A stretch of DNA of 64,000 nucleotides from Noviherbaspirillum suwonense (GCF_900182955.1 NZ_FXUL01000004.1:248001-312000), one strand, 5' to 3'; numbered from the stretch's first letter, positions 8,516-18,063 are shown. Program-made: numbers and translations. The notes: generated by a model not told the origin, from the letters alone.

Positions 8516-11176
8516 ATGCAAAAACTGCAGTTTTTAAAAGGTAATTTCCTCTCTGTCCTGGTGTGGCCGGCCCTGTGCCTGCTGCTGGGCGCGCTGCTAT
8601 GGGGCGCCACCGCCGTCAAGCTGTCGAACGACAGGCGCGAGGCGCAGGAGGGCGCGCTGAAGAACGTGGCCTCGCTGGCTGGCGCCTATGCGCAATACCT
8701 GACCCGCACCATCGAGCAGATGGACCAGATCGCGATGCAGGTGCAATACGACTGGAACCGGTCGGGCGGCAACGTCGACCTGAAGGATTTCCGCCGGCAA
8801 GGCCTGCTGATCGCGCCGCAGCTGATCACGGTGACGATACTGGGCGCAGACGGCTTCCCGATCACGTCGACCGTCAACCTCAAGGCCAGGCCCTCGGGCG
8901 CGAGCCGCGAATACTTCGTCTTCCACCGCGAGAACGACACGCTGGCGGCGCGGGTCGGCCTGCCGCTGGTCTGGCCCGGCACCGGCACTGCCATCCTGCC
9001 GTTCACGCGCCGGCTCAATGCGCCCGACGGCAGCTTCGCAGGCGTGGTCGCCGTATCGATAGGCTCGGCCTATTTTTCCGAATTCTATGATGATGTCAGC
9101 CTGGGCAACGAAGGCATGCTGGCGCTGGTCGACCTCCAGGGCGCCGTGCGCACTGCGCGCGTCGGCGCAGCCGTCCATACGCCGACCGCGCCTGTCCTGA
9201 GCAGCAACATGACGTTCGCCAGCACCGAGGGGTCGATGCGGATGGACGGCAAGCCTTCGTTTGCCGACGGCCAGGCGCGTTATGTCGGCTGGCGCAAGCT
9301 GCAGGGCTATCCGTTCATGGCGGCGGTCGGCATGTCCGAGGACGAGGTGCTGGCAGGCTATCGCGCCACCGAAGCGGCGTATCGCAACTATGCGTTCGGC
9401 GGCAGCATCGCGCTGCTGTTCTTCGGCATCGTCGCCAGCGTGATGGCGACGCGGCTGGCATGGCGCAAGCAGCAGGTCGAGGCGGTGCAGGCGGCATACC
9501 GGGTGGCGACAGAAGGCGCCAACGAAGGCTTCTACATGCTGCGTCCGCTGTATCGCGACGAGCAGCTCGTCGACTTCGAGGTGGTCGACTGCAATGAGCG
9601 CGGCGCTGCCTTCTACAGCCTGGAGCGCGACGCGATGCTGGGCATGCGCTTCTCGCAGTTCAGCACGCCGGCCGTCATGCCGGGGCTGCTGGCGAGTTGC
9701 GCGGCTGCGATGGCGAACGGTTCGCAGGAAGATGAATTCGAAGTGCCGGCCGGCAGCATGCTGCGCCTGGCGTGGGTCCATCGCCGGCTGGTGCGCTCCG
9801 GCGACAGCCTGGCTGTCACGCTGCGCGACATCAGCGAGATCAAGCTGCACGAACAGCAGCTGCTGCGCCTGGCCAGGCAGGACCTGCTCACCGGGCTGCC
9901 GAACCGGCAGTGGCTGGCCGACGCGCTGCCGCCCGCCCTTGAACGCGCGGCCACGCGCGGCGGCATGGTTGCGCTGCTGTTCATCGACCTCGACAAGTTC
10001 AAGCGGGTCAATGACAGCGCTGGCCACCAGGTCGGCGACGAGCTGCTGAAGGTCGTTGCCCGGCGCATGCAGTCGGTCCTGCGGCCGGGCGACCATGTGG
10101 TGCGGCTCGGCGGCGACGAATTCACCGTGCTGATGGATCCGCTGGCGTCGATCGAGGACGCGGGCCATGCGGCCGAACGCATCGCGGCGGTGGTGTCCGA
10201 GCCGTTCGCGCTGTCGGGCGCGCAGCACAGCATCAGCGCGTCGATCGGCATCAGCATCTTCCCGCGCGACGGCGCCGACGCCGACCAGCTGCTAAACAAT
10301 GCGGACATCGCGATGTATGCGGCCAAGGACGAGGGCAGGGGCGGCCATTACCTGTTCCAGCCGCAGCTGTATCACCGGCTCAAGCAGCGGATCGCCACCG
10401 AGGAGGCGCTCGAGCGGGCCATCGGCGACGATGAGTTCGCGCTTCATTTCCAGCCGCGCATGCGCGCCGGCGACGGCACGATGACCGGGCTCGAGGCGCT
10501 GCTGCGGTGGCGTCACCCGGAGCGCGGCCTGCTGTCGCCGGGCGAATTCATTCCGCTCATCGAGAGCAACAGCCTGCTGCACACGCTGGGCGACATGGTT
10601 GTCAACAAGGCATGCGCGCAGCTGGCGGACTGGAAAGCGCAGGGGCTGGCGCTGGCGCCGGTGGCCGTCAATGTGTCGGCCAGCCAGTTCAACCACGGCA
10701 GCGTGGCCGACCAGGTGTCGGCGGCGCTCGCGCTGCACGCGGTCGACGCGCGCTGGCTGGAACTTGAAATCACCGATGTCGCCACGCTGGCCGACAACGA
10801 GAATGTCGGCGTCCAGCTGCGCCGCCTGGGGGACATGGGCGTGCGGCTGCACATCGACGACTTTGGCGTCGGCCCGTCGTCGCTGTCGCAGCTGCAGCGC
10901 CTGCCGGTGCAGGTGCTGAAGATCCATCCGCGCTTCACGTCGAACCTGGGCCGGGAGCCGGCCGGCGCGGTGTTCTTCAACGCGCTGATCAGCATGGCGC
11001 ATGCGCTGGGCCTGGTGGTGGTGGCCGAGGGTGTCGAGTCGCACCAGCAGCTGGCCATGCTGCGCGACATGGGCTGCGACGAGGTGCAGGGCTATTTCGT
11101 CGCGCCGGTGCTGCCTGCCGCGCAGTTGCCGGCCCTGCTCGAAAATCGCGCGCTGCACGAGAGCCTGCCGGCCTGA
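8516..11176 (+). CDS. Membrane sensor with PAS, GGDEF and EAL domains
   Basis: Cyclic-di-GMP enzyme of 886 residues. A membrane helix at about 11-33 and a second at about 293-312 enclose a periplasmic sensor of roughly 260 residues of CACHE type. A PAS-like segment follows (about 325-440). The GGDEF domain has the canonical motif GGDEF at 532-536 and an RxxD inhibitory site at 523-526 exactly five residues before it, so diguanylate cyclase activity with product feedback is expected. The EAL domain (about 630-875) keeps EALLRW (Glu660), Asn719, DD at 781-782 and AEGVES. However, the usual LKID reads LKIH (His804) and loop 6 reads DDFGVGPSSL instead of DDFGTGYSSL. Phosphodiesterase activity is therefore uncertain. 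No operon partner. Confidence 0.93.
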   Translation: MQKLQFLKGNFLSVLVWPALCLLLGALLWGATAVKLSNDRREAQEGALKNVASLAGAYAQYLTRTIEQMDQIAMQVQYDWNRSGGNVDLKDFRRQGLLIAPQLITVTILGADGFPITSTVNLKARPSGASREYFVFHRENDTLAARVGLPLVWPGTGTAILPFTRRLNAPDGSFAGVVAVSIGSAYFSEFYDDVSLGNEGMLALVDLQGAVRTARVGAAVHTPTAPVLSSNMTFASTEGSMRMDGKPSFADGQARYVGWRKLQGYPFMAAVGMSEDEVLAGYRATEAAYRNYAFGGSIALLFFGIVASVMATRLAWRKQQVEAVQAAYRVATEGANEGFYMLRPLYRDEQLVDFEVVDCNERGAAFYSLERDAMLGMRFSQFSTPAVMPGLLASCAAAMANGSQEDEFEVPAGSMLRLAWVHRRLVRSGDSLAVTLRDISEIKLHEQQLLRLARQDLLTGLPNRQWLADALPPALERAATRGGMVALLFIDLDKFKRVNDSAGHQVGDELLKVVARRMQSVLRPGDHVVRLGGDEFTVLMDPLASIEDAGHAAERIAAVVSEPFALSGAQHSISASIGISIFPRDGADADQLLNNADIAMYAAKDEGRGGHYLFQPQLYHRLKQRIATEEALERAIGDDEFALHFQPRMRAGDGTMTGLEALLRWRHPERGLLSPGEFIPLIESNSLLHTLGDMVVNKACAQLADWKAQGLALAPVAVNVSASQFNHGSVADQVSAALALHAVDARWLELEITDVATLADNENVGVQLRRLGDMGVRLHIDDFGVGPSSLSQLQRLPVQVLKIHPRFTSNLGREPAGAVFFNALISMAHALGLVVVAEGVESHQQLAMLRDMGCDEVQGYFVAPVLPAAQLPALLENRALHESLPA

Positions 11177-11206
11177 GCCGGCGGCGCCGCTTGCTACAAT
11201 CGGCGC

Positions 11207-11566
11207 ATGACGATCACCCGTTCCCTGCAACTTCGCCTGCTGCTCGACAACGTGATCGCGCTTGGCCCCGGCAAGGCGGCGCTGCTGCGCGGCATACAGG
11301 ACAGCGGCTCGATCTCCGCCGCGGCGCGTGCGATGTCGATGTCCTATCGACGCGCCTGGCTGCTGGTCGAGGACATGAATCGCTGCTTCCGCCAGCCGCT
11401 GGTCGAAACCAGCACCGGCGGCGCGCGCGGCGGCGGCGCCCGGCTGACCGACAACGGGCGCGCCGTGCTGGCCCGCTATGCCGCGATGGAGCAGGCCGCG
11501 CTGGAGGCGACGCGGGCCGACATGGACTACCTGGCAACGCTGCTTGCCGAGGATTCCGGCGGCTGA
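11207..11566 (+). CDS. modE: ModE-type molybdate regulator, DNA-binding domain only
   Basis: A 119-residue winged helix-turn-helix protein of the ModE N-terminal family: ALLRGIQDSGSISAAARAMSMSYRRAWLLVEDMN is the typical LysR-like HTH. LVETSTGGARGGGARLTDNGRAVL forms the wing. The MOP molybdate-binding domains of full-length ModE are absent, so this is the short form. Whether it senses molybdate is not evident. It precedes modA-modB by 138 bases, within which lies a ModE-type palindrome, so it very probably controls the transporter genes. Confidence 0.88.
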   Translation: MTITRSLQLRLLLDNVIALGPGKAALLRGIQDSGSISAAARAMSMSYRRAWLLVEDMNRCFRQPLVETSTGGARGGGARLTDNGRAVLARYAAMEQAALEATRADMDYLATLLAEDSGG

Positions 11567-11669
11567 CTTCGGGGCCGGCATCCCGGCTGGCTTCCCGCAA
11601 GGCATTCCGGCCGTTATTTATTTTCCTGCAAGTCCCGTTATCAATCCGCAAGACAATCCGCACGGTTTT

Positions 11670-11693
11670 CGTTATATTCGCTGGAATATCACG
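11670..11693. promoter_or_regulatory. ModE-like operator upstream of modA
   Basis: Inverted repeat CGTTATATTC / GAATATCACG separated by GCTG, nine of ten positions matching between arms. It resembles the known ModE consensus (CGnTATAT ... ATATnnCG halves) and ends 11 bases before the modA ATG, where it would block initiation. It sits between the mini-modE gene and modA. Confidence 0.75.
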
Positions 11694-11704
11694 AAAGCCA
11701 TTCC

Positions 11705-12460
11705 ATGACCGTTTTTCAACGCTGCGCCTTCCTGCTGAGCTCGCTGATCGTGCCGCTGGCCCTTGCCGGACCGGCGCTCGCCGCGCCGCTGCGGATTGCC
11801 GCCGCCGCCGACCTGGCAAGCTGCATGCCGGCCCTCACTGCCGGTTTCGTCGGCGAGACCAGCGTCACCACCGGCGCGTCGGGCAGCTTCTATGCGCAGA
11901 TCCGCAACGGCGCGCCGTTCGACATCCTGATGTCGGCCGACACCAGCTATCCGCAGGCCCTGGCCGATGCCGGCCTGGCGGACGGCGCGTCGATGTTCGT
12001 CTACGCGCTAGGGCAACTGGTGCTGTGGTCCGCCGATCCCGCGCTGAAGACCGCCGGCGGCCTGCAGTTGCTCGCCGACCCGTCGGTGCGCCGGATCGCC
12101 ATCGCCAACCCCGAGGTGGCGCCGTATGGCCGCGCCGCGAAGGCCGCATTGCAGCAGGCCGGACTCTGGGACCGGGTGCAGGGCAAGCTGGTCTACGGCG
12201 AGAATGTCGCGCAGACCATGCAGTTCGTCGAAAGCGGCAATGCGCAGGTCGGGCTGGTCAGCAAGGCGCATCTGAAGGACAGGCCGAACGGCTGGATGCT
12301 GCCCGCCGGCAGCCATCCCGCGCTGGAGCAGGGGGCCATCGTCACCGCGCGCGGCAGGGAGCATCCGGCGGCCGCGCGCTACCTGCAGTTCCTGCGCTCG
12401 GATCGCGGCCGCGCGCTGCTGGCCGGCTGCGGTTTCCTGCTGCCGCCAGCGCGCCCCTGA
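11705..12460 (+). CDS. modA: Molybdate-binding periplasmic protein ModA
   Basis: Substrate-binding protein of a molybdate/tungstate ABC importer. The 251 residues begin with a signal peptide cleaved near ALAGPALA-A (about residue 27). The mature part has RIAAAADL, the oxyanion-binding region GASGSFYAQI and DILMSAD, and NPEVAPYGRAA, all family hallmarks. The stop codon overlaps the modB start (ATGA), so the two are translationally coupled. A ModE-like operator lies just upstream. Confidence 0.92.
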   Translation: MTVFQRCAFLLSSLIVPLALAGPALAAPLRIAAAADLASCMPALTAGFVGETSVTTGASGSFYAQIRNGAPFDILMSADTSYPQALADAGLADGASMFVYALGQLVLWSADPALKTAGGLQLLADPSVRRIAIANPEVAPYGRAAKAALQQAGLWDRVQGKLVYGENVAQTMQFVESGNAQVGLVSKAHLKDRPNGWMLPAGSHPALEQGAIVTARGREHPAAARYLQFLRSDRGRALLAGCGFLLPPARP

Positions 12461-13179
12461 TGCTGACGCCGCCGTGGGCGTTGCCGGCAGAGCTGTGGCG
12501 CTCGCTGGCATTGACGCTGCAGCTGGCGCTGGTCTCCACCTGCGTGCTGATGCTGGTGGCGCTGCCGCTCGGCGCCTGGCTGGCCGGCGCGCGCAGCCGG
12601 CTTGCGCTGGCGCTGGAAATCCTGATTGCGATGCCGCTGGTGCTGCCGCCGACCGTGATCGGCTTCTACCTGCTGGTGCTGCTGTCGCCGCGCCATGCGT
12701 TCGGCGCATGGTGGCAGGAGGTCTTCGGCCAGCCGCTGCCGTTCTCGTTCGCCGGGCTGGTCATCGGCTCCTGCGTCTACAGCCTGCCATTCGCGGTGCA
12801 GCCGGTGGTCGCCGCCTTCCGCATGCAGCGCGCCGAGGTGCTGCAGGCCGCGTGGTCACTGGGAATGACGCGGCGCCAGACCTTCCTGCATATCGCGCTG
12901 CCGCTGGCGCGCTCCGGCGTCGTCGCCGGAACGCTGCTGGCTTTTGCCCACACCATCGGCGAGTTCGGCGTCGTGCTGATGCTGGGCGGGAATATCCCCG
13001 GCGTGACAAGGGTGGCGTCGATCGCGCTGTACGACCAGGCGCAGCTGCTGAACTACCCGGACGCGCATGGCTACGCGCTGCTGCTGCTGGTGCTGTCCTT
13101 CGTGCTGCTGCTGACGACGACGCTGGTGCAGAAGCGGCAGGAGCGGCGGCGCCTCGCGCCGCCGGGGAGGATGAAATAG
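12460..13179 (+). CDS. modB: Molybdate ABC transporter permease ModB
   Basis: Inner-membrane permease of 239 residues with about five to six membrane segments. The cytoplasmic EAA-type loop reads ... TIGEFGVVLMLGGNIPGVTRVASIALYD, diagnostic for ModB. The start overlaps the modA stop. The ATPase ModC, normally the next gene, is missing: rlmJ follows after 67 bases. A ModC encoded elsewhere, or a shared ATPase, would be needed for function. Confidence 0.92.
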   Translation: MLTPPWALPAELWRSLALTLQLALVSTCVLMLVALPLGAWLAGARSRLALALEILIAMPLVLPPTVIGFYLLVLLSPRHAFGAWWQEVFGQPLPFSFAGLVIGSCVYSLPFAVQPVVAAFRMQRAEVLQAAWSLGMTRRQTFLHIALPLARSGVVAGTLLAFAHTIGEFGVVLMLGGNIPGVTRVASIALYDQAQLLNYPDAHGYALLLLVLSFVLLLTTTLVQKRQERRRLAPPGRMK

Positions 13180-13246
13180 GGGATAACGCGGCCGCTTGTT
13201 AAAATGGCCGCCACTTCTATTCAATCATCCGATCGCAGGCCACCTT

Positions 13247-14167
13247 ATGCTCAGTTACCGCCACGCATTTCATGCGGGCAATCACGCCGACGTGCTCAAG
13301 CATGCCATCACCATCCAACTGCTGCAATACCTGGGGCAGAAAGACGCGCCCTACATGTACATCGACACCCATGCCGGCGCCGGCGTCTATGCGCTCGACA
13401 GCGGCGAGGCGACCAAGAACGCCGAGTTCGACACCGGCATCACCAAGCTGTGGGGCCGCAAGGACCTGCCGCCGGCGCTGGCCGATTACATGGCGCTGGT
13501 GAAGGGGATGAACCCGAGCGGCAAGCTGCGGCTGTATCCGGGCTCGCCCTACTGCGCCGAGAAGACCATGCGCGAACAGGACCGGCTGCGGCTGTTCGAA
13601 CTGCATCCGCGCGACGTGAAGATGCTGGTCGAAAATTTCCGCAAGCTCGAGGCGCATGAAGCCGCGCAGGGCAGGACCGCGCCGGTGCGCGGCAAGCGTG
13701 TCATCGTGTCGCATGCCGATGGCTTCACCGGCCTGAAAGCGCTGCTGCCGCCGCCGTCGCGCCGCGGGCTGGTGCTGATCGATCCGCCGTATGAAGTCAA
13801 GGACGACTACAAGCGCGTCAAGCAGACGCTGGAAGATGCGCTGGGCCGCTTCGCCACCGGCATCTACGCGGTCTGGTACCCGGTGCTGCAGCGGATGGAA
13901 GCGCGGCAGATGCCGGAAAAGCTCAAGCGCCTGCCGGCCAACGGCTGGCTCAATGTCACGCTGTCGATCAGCGCGCCGGTGCCGGACGGCTTCGGGCTGT
14001 ATGCCAGCGGCATGTTCATCCTGAACCCGCCCTGGACGCTGGAACCGATGCTGCGCGAACTGATGCCGTGGCTGGTCAAGGCGCTGGGCCGCGACGCCGG
14101 CGCCACTTTCACGCTGGAGTCGGGCCAGACGCTGCCGGTCAACACCGGCACCCGGCGCACTGCCTAG
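13247..14167 (+). CDS. rlmJ: 23S rRNA (adenine2030-N6)-methyltransferase RlmJ
   Basis: Methylates A2030 of 23S rRNA using S-adenosylmethionine. The protein (306 aa from the ATG at 13247) opens with the family hallmark MLSYRHAFHAGNHADVLKH. It has the SAM-binding region YIDTHAGAGVYAL and the catalytic DPPY motif (VLIDPPYEVKDDY, about residue 180). An upstream in-frame start at 13196 would add 17 residues absent from the family. Sixteen bases precede greB. Confidence 0.96.
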   Translation: MLSYRHAFHAGNHADVLKHAITIQLLQYLGQKDAPYMYIDTHAGAGVYALDSGEATKNAEFDTGITKLWGRKDLPPALADYMALVKGMNPSGKLRLYPGSPYCAEKTMREQDRLRLFELHPRDVKMLVENFRKLEAHEAAQGRTAPVRGKRVIVSHADGFTGLKALLPPPSRRGLVLIDPPYEVKDDYKRVKQTLEDALGRFATGIYAVWYPVLQRMEARQMPEKLKRLPANGWLNVTLSISAPVPDGFGLYASGMFILNPPWTLEPMLRELMPWLVKALGRDAGATFTLESGQTLPVNTGTRRTA

Positions 14168-14182
14168 CCAGGGGACAATGCG

Positions 14183-14743
14183 ATGAACAAGGCTTTCGTC
14201 AAGGAGTCATCGGACGACGATGACGATGAACTGGCCGGCGCGCTGCCGCAGATCCCGGCTGGCGCAAAGAATTACATCACGCCGGCCGGCTACCAGCGCA
14301 TACGCGCCGAGCTGCTGCAGCTGATCGACGTCGATCGGCCCGAGGTGGTCAAGGTCGTGCACTGGGCGGCGTCGAACGGCGACCGCTCGGAAAACGGCGA
14401 CTACATCTACGGCAAGCGCCGGCTGCGCGAGATCGACCGCCGCATCCGCTTCCTGACCAAGCGGATGGACCTCGCGGAAGTGGTCGACCCGACCGTGCAT
14501 CACGGCAGCGACCAGGTCTTTTTCGGGGCGACGGTGCGCTATGCCAATACCGCAGGGGAAGAGCACACGGTGACCATCGTCGGCATCGACGAACTGGACC
14601 CGCTGCACGGCAAGATCAGCTGGATCGCGCCGGTGGCCAGGGCGCTGACCAAGACGCACGTGGGAGACCTGGTGACGCTGCAGACGCCCGCCGGGCTGGA
14701 GGAACTCGAAGTGCTGGATGTGACGTATCCGGCGAAGGATTGA
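14183..14743 (+). CDS. greB: Transcription elongation factor GreB
   Basis: Rescues backtracked RNA polymerase by stimulating cleavage of the nascent RNA. The 186 residues contain the N-terminal coiled coil with acidic tip (WAASNGDRSENGDYIYGKRRLREIDRRI, with the catalytic acidic pair in the SENGDY region) and a C-terminal FKBP-like domain. The GNRRL-type variant SENGDYIYGKRRLRE distinguishes GreB from GreA. An acidic N-terminal extension (SSDDDDDE) is present. Convergent with spoT. Confidence 0.94.
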   Translation: MNKAFVKESSDDDDDELAGALPQIPAGAKNYITPAGYQRIRAELLQLIDVDRPEVVKVVHWAASNGDRSENGDYIYGKRRLREIDRRIRFLTKRMDLAEVVDPTVHHGSDQVFFGATVRYANTAGEEHTVTIVGIDELDPLHGKISWIAPVARALTKTHVGDLVTLQTPAGLEELEVLDVTYPAKD

Positions 14744-14880
14744 CGCCGGAAGAATTGCGGCAAGCAGGGCAGGCTGCCCCGGCATTGCCAGCTGCTATGG
14801 CAGCGGCTGCCGTTCGCGGGAAGCGGCTGCATGTGCAGGCTGCAACGCCCGCCGCATGCGCGGCTGGCCCTGCTGCAGCC

Positions 14881-17154
14881 CTATGACCGTTCCCGCAATA
14901 TCCTCGCCACGCTCGGGATCGCGCGCACGTTGCGCATCAGCCGGGCCAGGTGGATGCGGTCTTCCACCTGCACCGTGAAGCGCAGCTGCTGCATCACCTG
15001 GTCCTTGTCGTCGTCCATCGCGACATAGACGATGTTGGCGTCGGACTCGCCGAGTTCGGCGGCGACCCGCGCCAGCGCGCCTTTCTCGTTGTGGACCAGC
15101 ACCTTGATGCGGCAGTCGAAGCGGCGCTTGGTCTCGGGCGCCCAGACCACCTCGATCCAGCGGTCCGGCTCCTTCATCCGCTGGCGCTTGGCCAGTTCGC
15201 AGTCGGCCGCATGCACGGTCAGGCCCTGGTCGCGCCGGAAATGGCCGAACATGCTGTCGCCCGGGATGGGCAGGCAGCACTGGGCCAGCTGCACCGCGGC
15301 GCCCTCGGTGCCATTCAGCACCACCGGGTCGATCTTGTTCGGGATCAGCTCGCCATGCTCGTCCACCGCGGGCGCGGAACCGGCGGCGTTCTCGGCCAGC
15401 CCGAAGATATGGCGCGCCACCAGCGAGGCCATGCGCTTGCCCACGCCGATGTCCGCATGCAGCTCCTCGAGCGACCTGGCGCTGGACTCGTTGAGCAGCC
15501 GCTCGGCCAGCGGCGCCGGCAGTTCGGGGCTCAGGTTCAGCGCTTCGAGCGCATGGGACAACAGTTCGCGGCCCAGTTCGATCGACTCGGCGCGGTTGAT
15601 CGTGCGCAGGTAATGCCGTATCGCCGAGCGCGCCTTGCCGGTGCGCACGAAGCCCAGCCAGGTCGGGCTAGGCCTGGCAGTGGACGAGGACACGATCTCC
15701 ACGATGTCGCCGTTGCGCAGTTCGGTGCGCAGCGGCACATGCTCGTGGTTGATGATGCCTTCGGTCGCGTGGTCGCCGATATCGGTATGGATGGTGTAGG
15801 CGAAGTCCAGCGCGGTGGCGCCGCGCGGCAGCGAGATGATGCGCGACTTCGGCGTGAACACGTAGACCGAATCCGGGAAGAGGTCGACCTTCACGTGCTC
15901 GAGGAATTCGGCCGAGTCGCCGGTCTGCTTCTGGATGTCGAGCAGCGACTGCAGCCACGCATGCGTGCGCTGCTGCAGGTCGGTCAGCGCGCCTTCGTCG
16001 GTCTTGTACAGCCAGTGCGCGGCGACGCCCGACTCGGCGACGCGGTGCATCTCGTCGGTGCGGATCTGGAATTCGACCGGCGTGCCATACGGGCCGATCA
16101 GCGTGGTATGCAGCGACTGGTAGCCGTTCAGCTTGGGAATCGCGATGTAGTCCTTGAACTTGCCCGGCATCGGCTTGTACAGCGCATGCAGCGTGCCCAG
16201 CGCGACATAGCAGTTGGCGAAGCTGTCGACCACGATGCGGAAGCCGTACACGTCCAGCACCTGCGAGAACGACAGGTGCTTGTTGCGCATCTTGCGGTAG
16301 ATGCCGAACAGCGTCTTCTCGCGGCCATAGACTTCGGCCTGTATACCGCTTTCGGCCAGCGTGGTGCGCACCGCGTCGAGGATCTTGCTGACCACTTCGC
16401 GCCGGTTGCCGCGAGCCGCCTTGACCGCCTTGCCCAGCGTCTTGTAACGGACCGGGTAGAGGTGCGAGAACGACAGGTCCTGCAGTTCGCGGTACAGGTT
16501 GTTCAGGCCGAGCCGGTGGGCGATGGGAACATAGACATCCATCGTCTCGCGCGCGATGCGGCTGCGCTTGGACGGGTCCATGTGGCCCAGCGTGCGCATG
16601 TTGTGCAGCCGGTCGGCCAGCTTGATCAGGATGACGCGGACGTCGCGCGCCATGGCCAGGAGCATCTTGCGGAAGTTCTCCGCCTGCATCTCGACCTGGC
16701 TCTGGAATTCGATCTTGTCGAGCTTGGACAGGCCGTCGACCAGCGACGCGACCGGTGCGCCGAAGCGCTCGATCAGCTCGTCCTTGGCGACGTCCTGGTC
16801 TTCCATCACGTCATGCAGCAGCGCGGCCATGATGGCCTGGGCGTCGAGCTTCCACTCGGCGCAGATTTCGGCGACCGCGATCGGATGGGAAATGTAGGGT
16901 TCGCCCGACTTGCGCATCTGCCCCAGATGTTTTTCATCGGAGAAGCGATACGCTTCCCTGACCTTCTTCAACTCGGAAGGCGTCAGGTATTCGGTGAGCT
17001 GGGCACTGAGTCGGGAGACGGAGGCGACCCCTGGCGCCGGGGCAGGCGCAGCGCCCGGATCTTGCCGGTTCGGTCGCTGCGCAGGCTGGCGGGGGGCATC
17101 ACCTCGCTTGGCGGGCGTGGCTGATACTGTCGAATCTGGTGAGGTCAGGTTCAT
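14881..17154 (-). CDS. spoT: Bifunctional (p)ppGpp synthetase/hydrolase SpoT
   Basis: Makes and degrades the stringent-response alarmone. Of its 757 residues, the HD hydrolase domain lies at about 70-220 (AALLHDVMEDQ; LADRLHNMRTLG). The synthetase domain is at about 260-390 (VYGREKTLFGIYRKM, YGFRIVV, NGYQSLHTTLIGP), the TGS domain at about 430-500 (VFTPKSRIISLPRGATALDFAY) and the ACT domain at the C-terminus. An intact HD motif argues for SpoT rather than RelA. A Pro/Ala-rich N-terminal extension of about 45 residues precedes the conserved part. Order spoT-rpoZ-gmk on one strand is the classical proteobacterial operon, here read gmk to rpoZ to spoT. Confidence 0.96.
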   Translation of the reverse strand: MNLTSPDSTVSATPAKRGDAPRQPAQRPNRQDPGAAPAPAPGVASVSRLSAQLTEYLTPSELKKVREAYRFSDEKHLGQMRKSGEPYISHPIAVAEICAEWKLDAQAIMAALLHDVMEDQDVAKDELIERFGAPVASLVDGLSKLDKIEFQSQVEMQAENFRKMLLAMARDVRVILIKLADRLHNMRTLGHMDPSKRSRIARETMDVYVPIAHRLGLNNLYRELQDLSFSHLYPVRYKTLGKAVKAARGNRREVVSKILDAVRTTLAESGIQAEVYGREKTLFGIYRKMRNKHLSFSQVLDVYGFRIVVDSFANCYVALGTLHALYKPMPGKFKDYIAIPKLNGYQSLHTTLIGPYGTPVEFQIRTDEMHRVAESGVAAHWLYKTDEGALTDLQQRTHAWLQSLLDIQKQTGDSAEFLEHVKVDLFPDSVYVFTPKSRIISLPRGATALDFAYTIHTDIGDHATEGIINHEHVPLRTELRNGDIVEIVSSSTARPSPTWLGFVRTGKARSAIRHYLRTINRAESIELGRELLSHALEALNLSPELPAPLAERLLNESSARSLEELHADIGVGKRMASLVARHIFGLAENAAGSAPAVDEHGELIPNKIDPVVLNGTEGAAVQLAQCCLPIPGDSMFGHFRRDQGLTVHAADCELAKRQRMKEPDRWIEVVWAPETKRRFDCRIKVLVHNEKGALARVAAELGESDANIVYVAMDDDKDQVMQQLRFTVQVEDRIHLARLMRNVRAIPSVARILRERS

Positions 17155-17193
17155 AAATGCTAATCAGCGACGGGGCGCGCATGGGAATGACGA

Positions 17194-17397
17194 TTAGCTC
17201 GGGACTTTTTTCAGCATTTCAATGCCTACCTTGCCTGCGGCGATTTCACGCAGCGCCAGCACGGTCGGCTTGTCCTTGGCATCGACCATCGCGGTATGGC
17301 CCTGCACCAGCTGGCGTGCGCGATAAGTTGCCGACAGGGTCAGCTGAAAGCGATTGGGGATCTTCGAAAGGCAGTCTTCGATGGTAATGCGGGCCAT
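17194..17397 (-). CDS. rpoZ: RNA polymerase omega subunit
   Basis: The 67-residue small subunit of RNA polymerase that assists beta' folding and, with DksA, ppGpp response. Conserved start [19 protein letters not shown] and the motif ARQL are present. It lies between gmk (21-base gap) and spoT in the usual order. Confidence 0.96.
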   Translation of the reverse strand: MARITIEDCLSKIPNRFQLTLSATYRARQLVQGHTAMVDAKDKPTVLALREIAAGKVGIEMLKKVPS

Positions 17398-17418
17398 GTG
17401 TACTCCGGGATAACGTGG

Positions 17419-18063
17419 TTAATTTAAATTAGCATGGATGCCCAGTTGGGCAAACAGGGAACTGTTGCGGGCTGCCTGCTGCGGGAACCTGCAGCGGGTG
17501 GCGATAACGATGGAAGTCAGTTGGGATAAGGCGACGGAGAATTCTTGATTGATAATAACATACTCGAAGTCTGGGGCATGGGCGATCTCCCCGCCGGCGG
17601 CGAGCAGGCGGCGGGTGATCACCTGGTGGTCGTCCTGGCCGCGCTTGGTCAGCCTTTCCTCGAGCGCCGCGATCGACGGCGGCAGGATGAACATGCCGAC
17701 CGCATGCGGGAACTGCTTGCGCACCTGCTGCGCACCCTGCCAGTCGATCTCGAGCAGCACGTCGGTGCCGGCGCGCATCTGCTCGTTGATCCAGATCCGC
17801 GACGTGCCGTAGTAATTCCCATGCACTTCGGCCGACTCCAGGAACTCGCCGGCTTCGCGCCGCGCGAGGAAGTCGTCGACCGTGACGAAATGGTATTCGC
17901 GGCCGTTCTGCTCGCCGGGCCGCGGTCCGCGGGTGGTGTACGAGACCGACAGCCTGATGGCGCCGTCCTGCGCCAGCAGCGCATTGACGAGAGTGGACTT
18001 GCCGGCGCCCGACGGCGCGACGACCATGAACAGACTGCCGGAGGGAGGCGAGGGGAGAAGCAT
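17419..18063 (-). CDS. gmk: Guanylate kinase
   Basis: Phosphorylates GMP to GDP. The 214-residue protein begins [19 protein letters not shown], with the P-loop APSGAGKST at about 16-24, the GMP-binding [11 protein letters not shown] and EYHFV, and [12 protein letters not shown]. The reading frame extends upstream without a stop, but the start at 18063 is chosen because the P-loop then sits at the usual distance from the N-terminus. First gene of the gmk-rpoZ-spoT operon; the divergent response regulator begins about 150 bases away. Confidence 0.96.
   Translation of the reverse strand: MLLPSPPSGSLFMVVAPSGAGKSTLVNALLAQDGAIRLSVSYTTRGPRPGEQNGREYHFVTVDDFLARREAGEFLESAEVHGNYYGTSRIWINEQMRAGTDVLLEIDWQGAQQVRKQFPHAVGMFILPPSIAALEERLTKRGQDDHQVITRRLLAAGGEIAHAPDFEYVIINQEFSVALSQLTSIVIATRCRFPQQAARNSSLFAQLGIHANLN

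Noticed and set aside
14744-14880. Intrinsic terminator between convergent greB and spoT
   Set aside because: Several short G+C-rich complementary pieces, but no clean stem with a T tract.
14950-17124. 724-residue open frame on the plus strand
   Set aside because: Antisense of spoT, whose domains are intact on the other strand.
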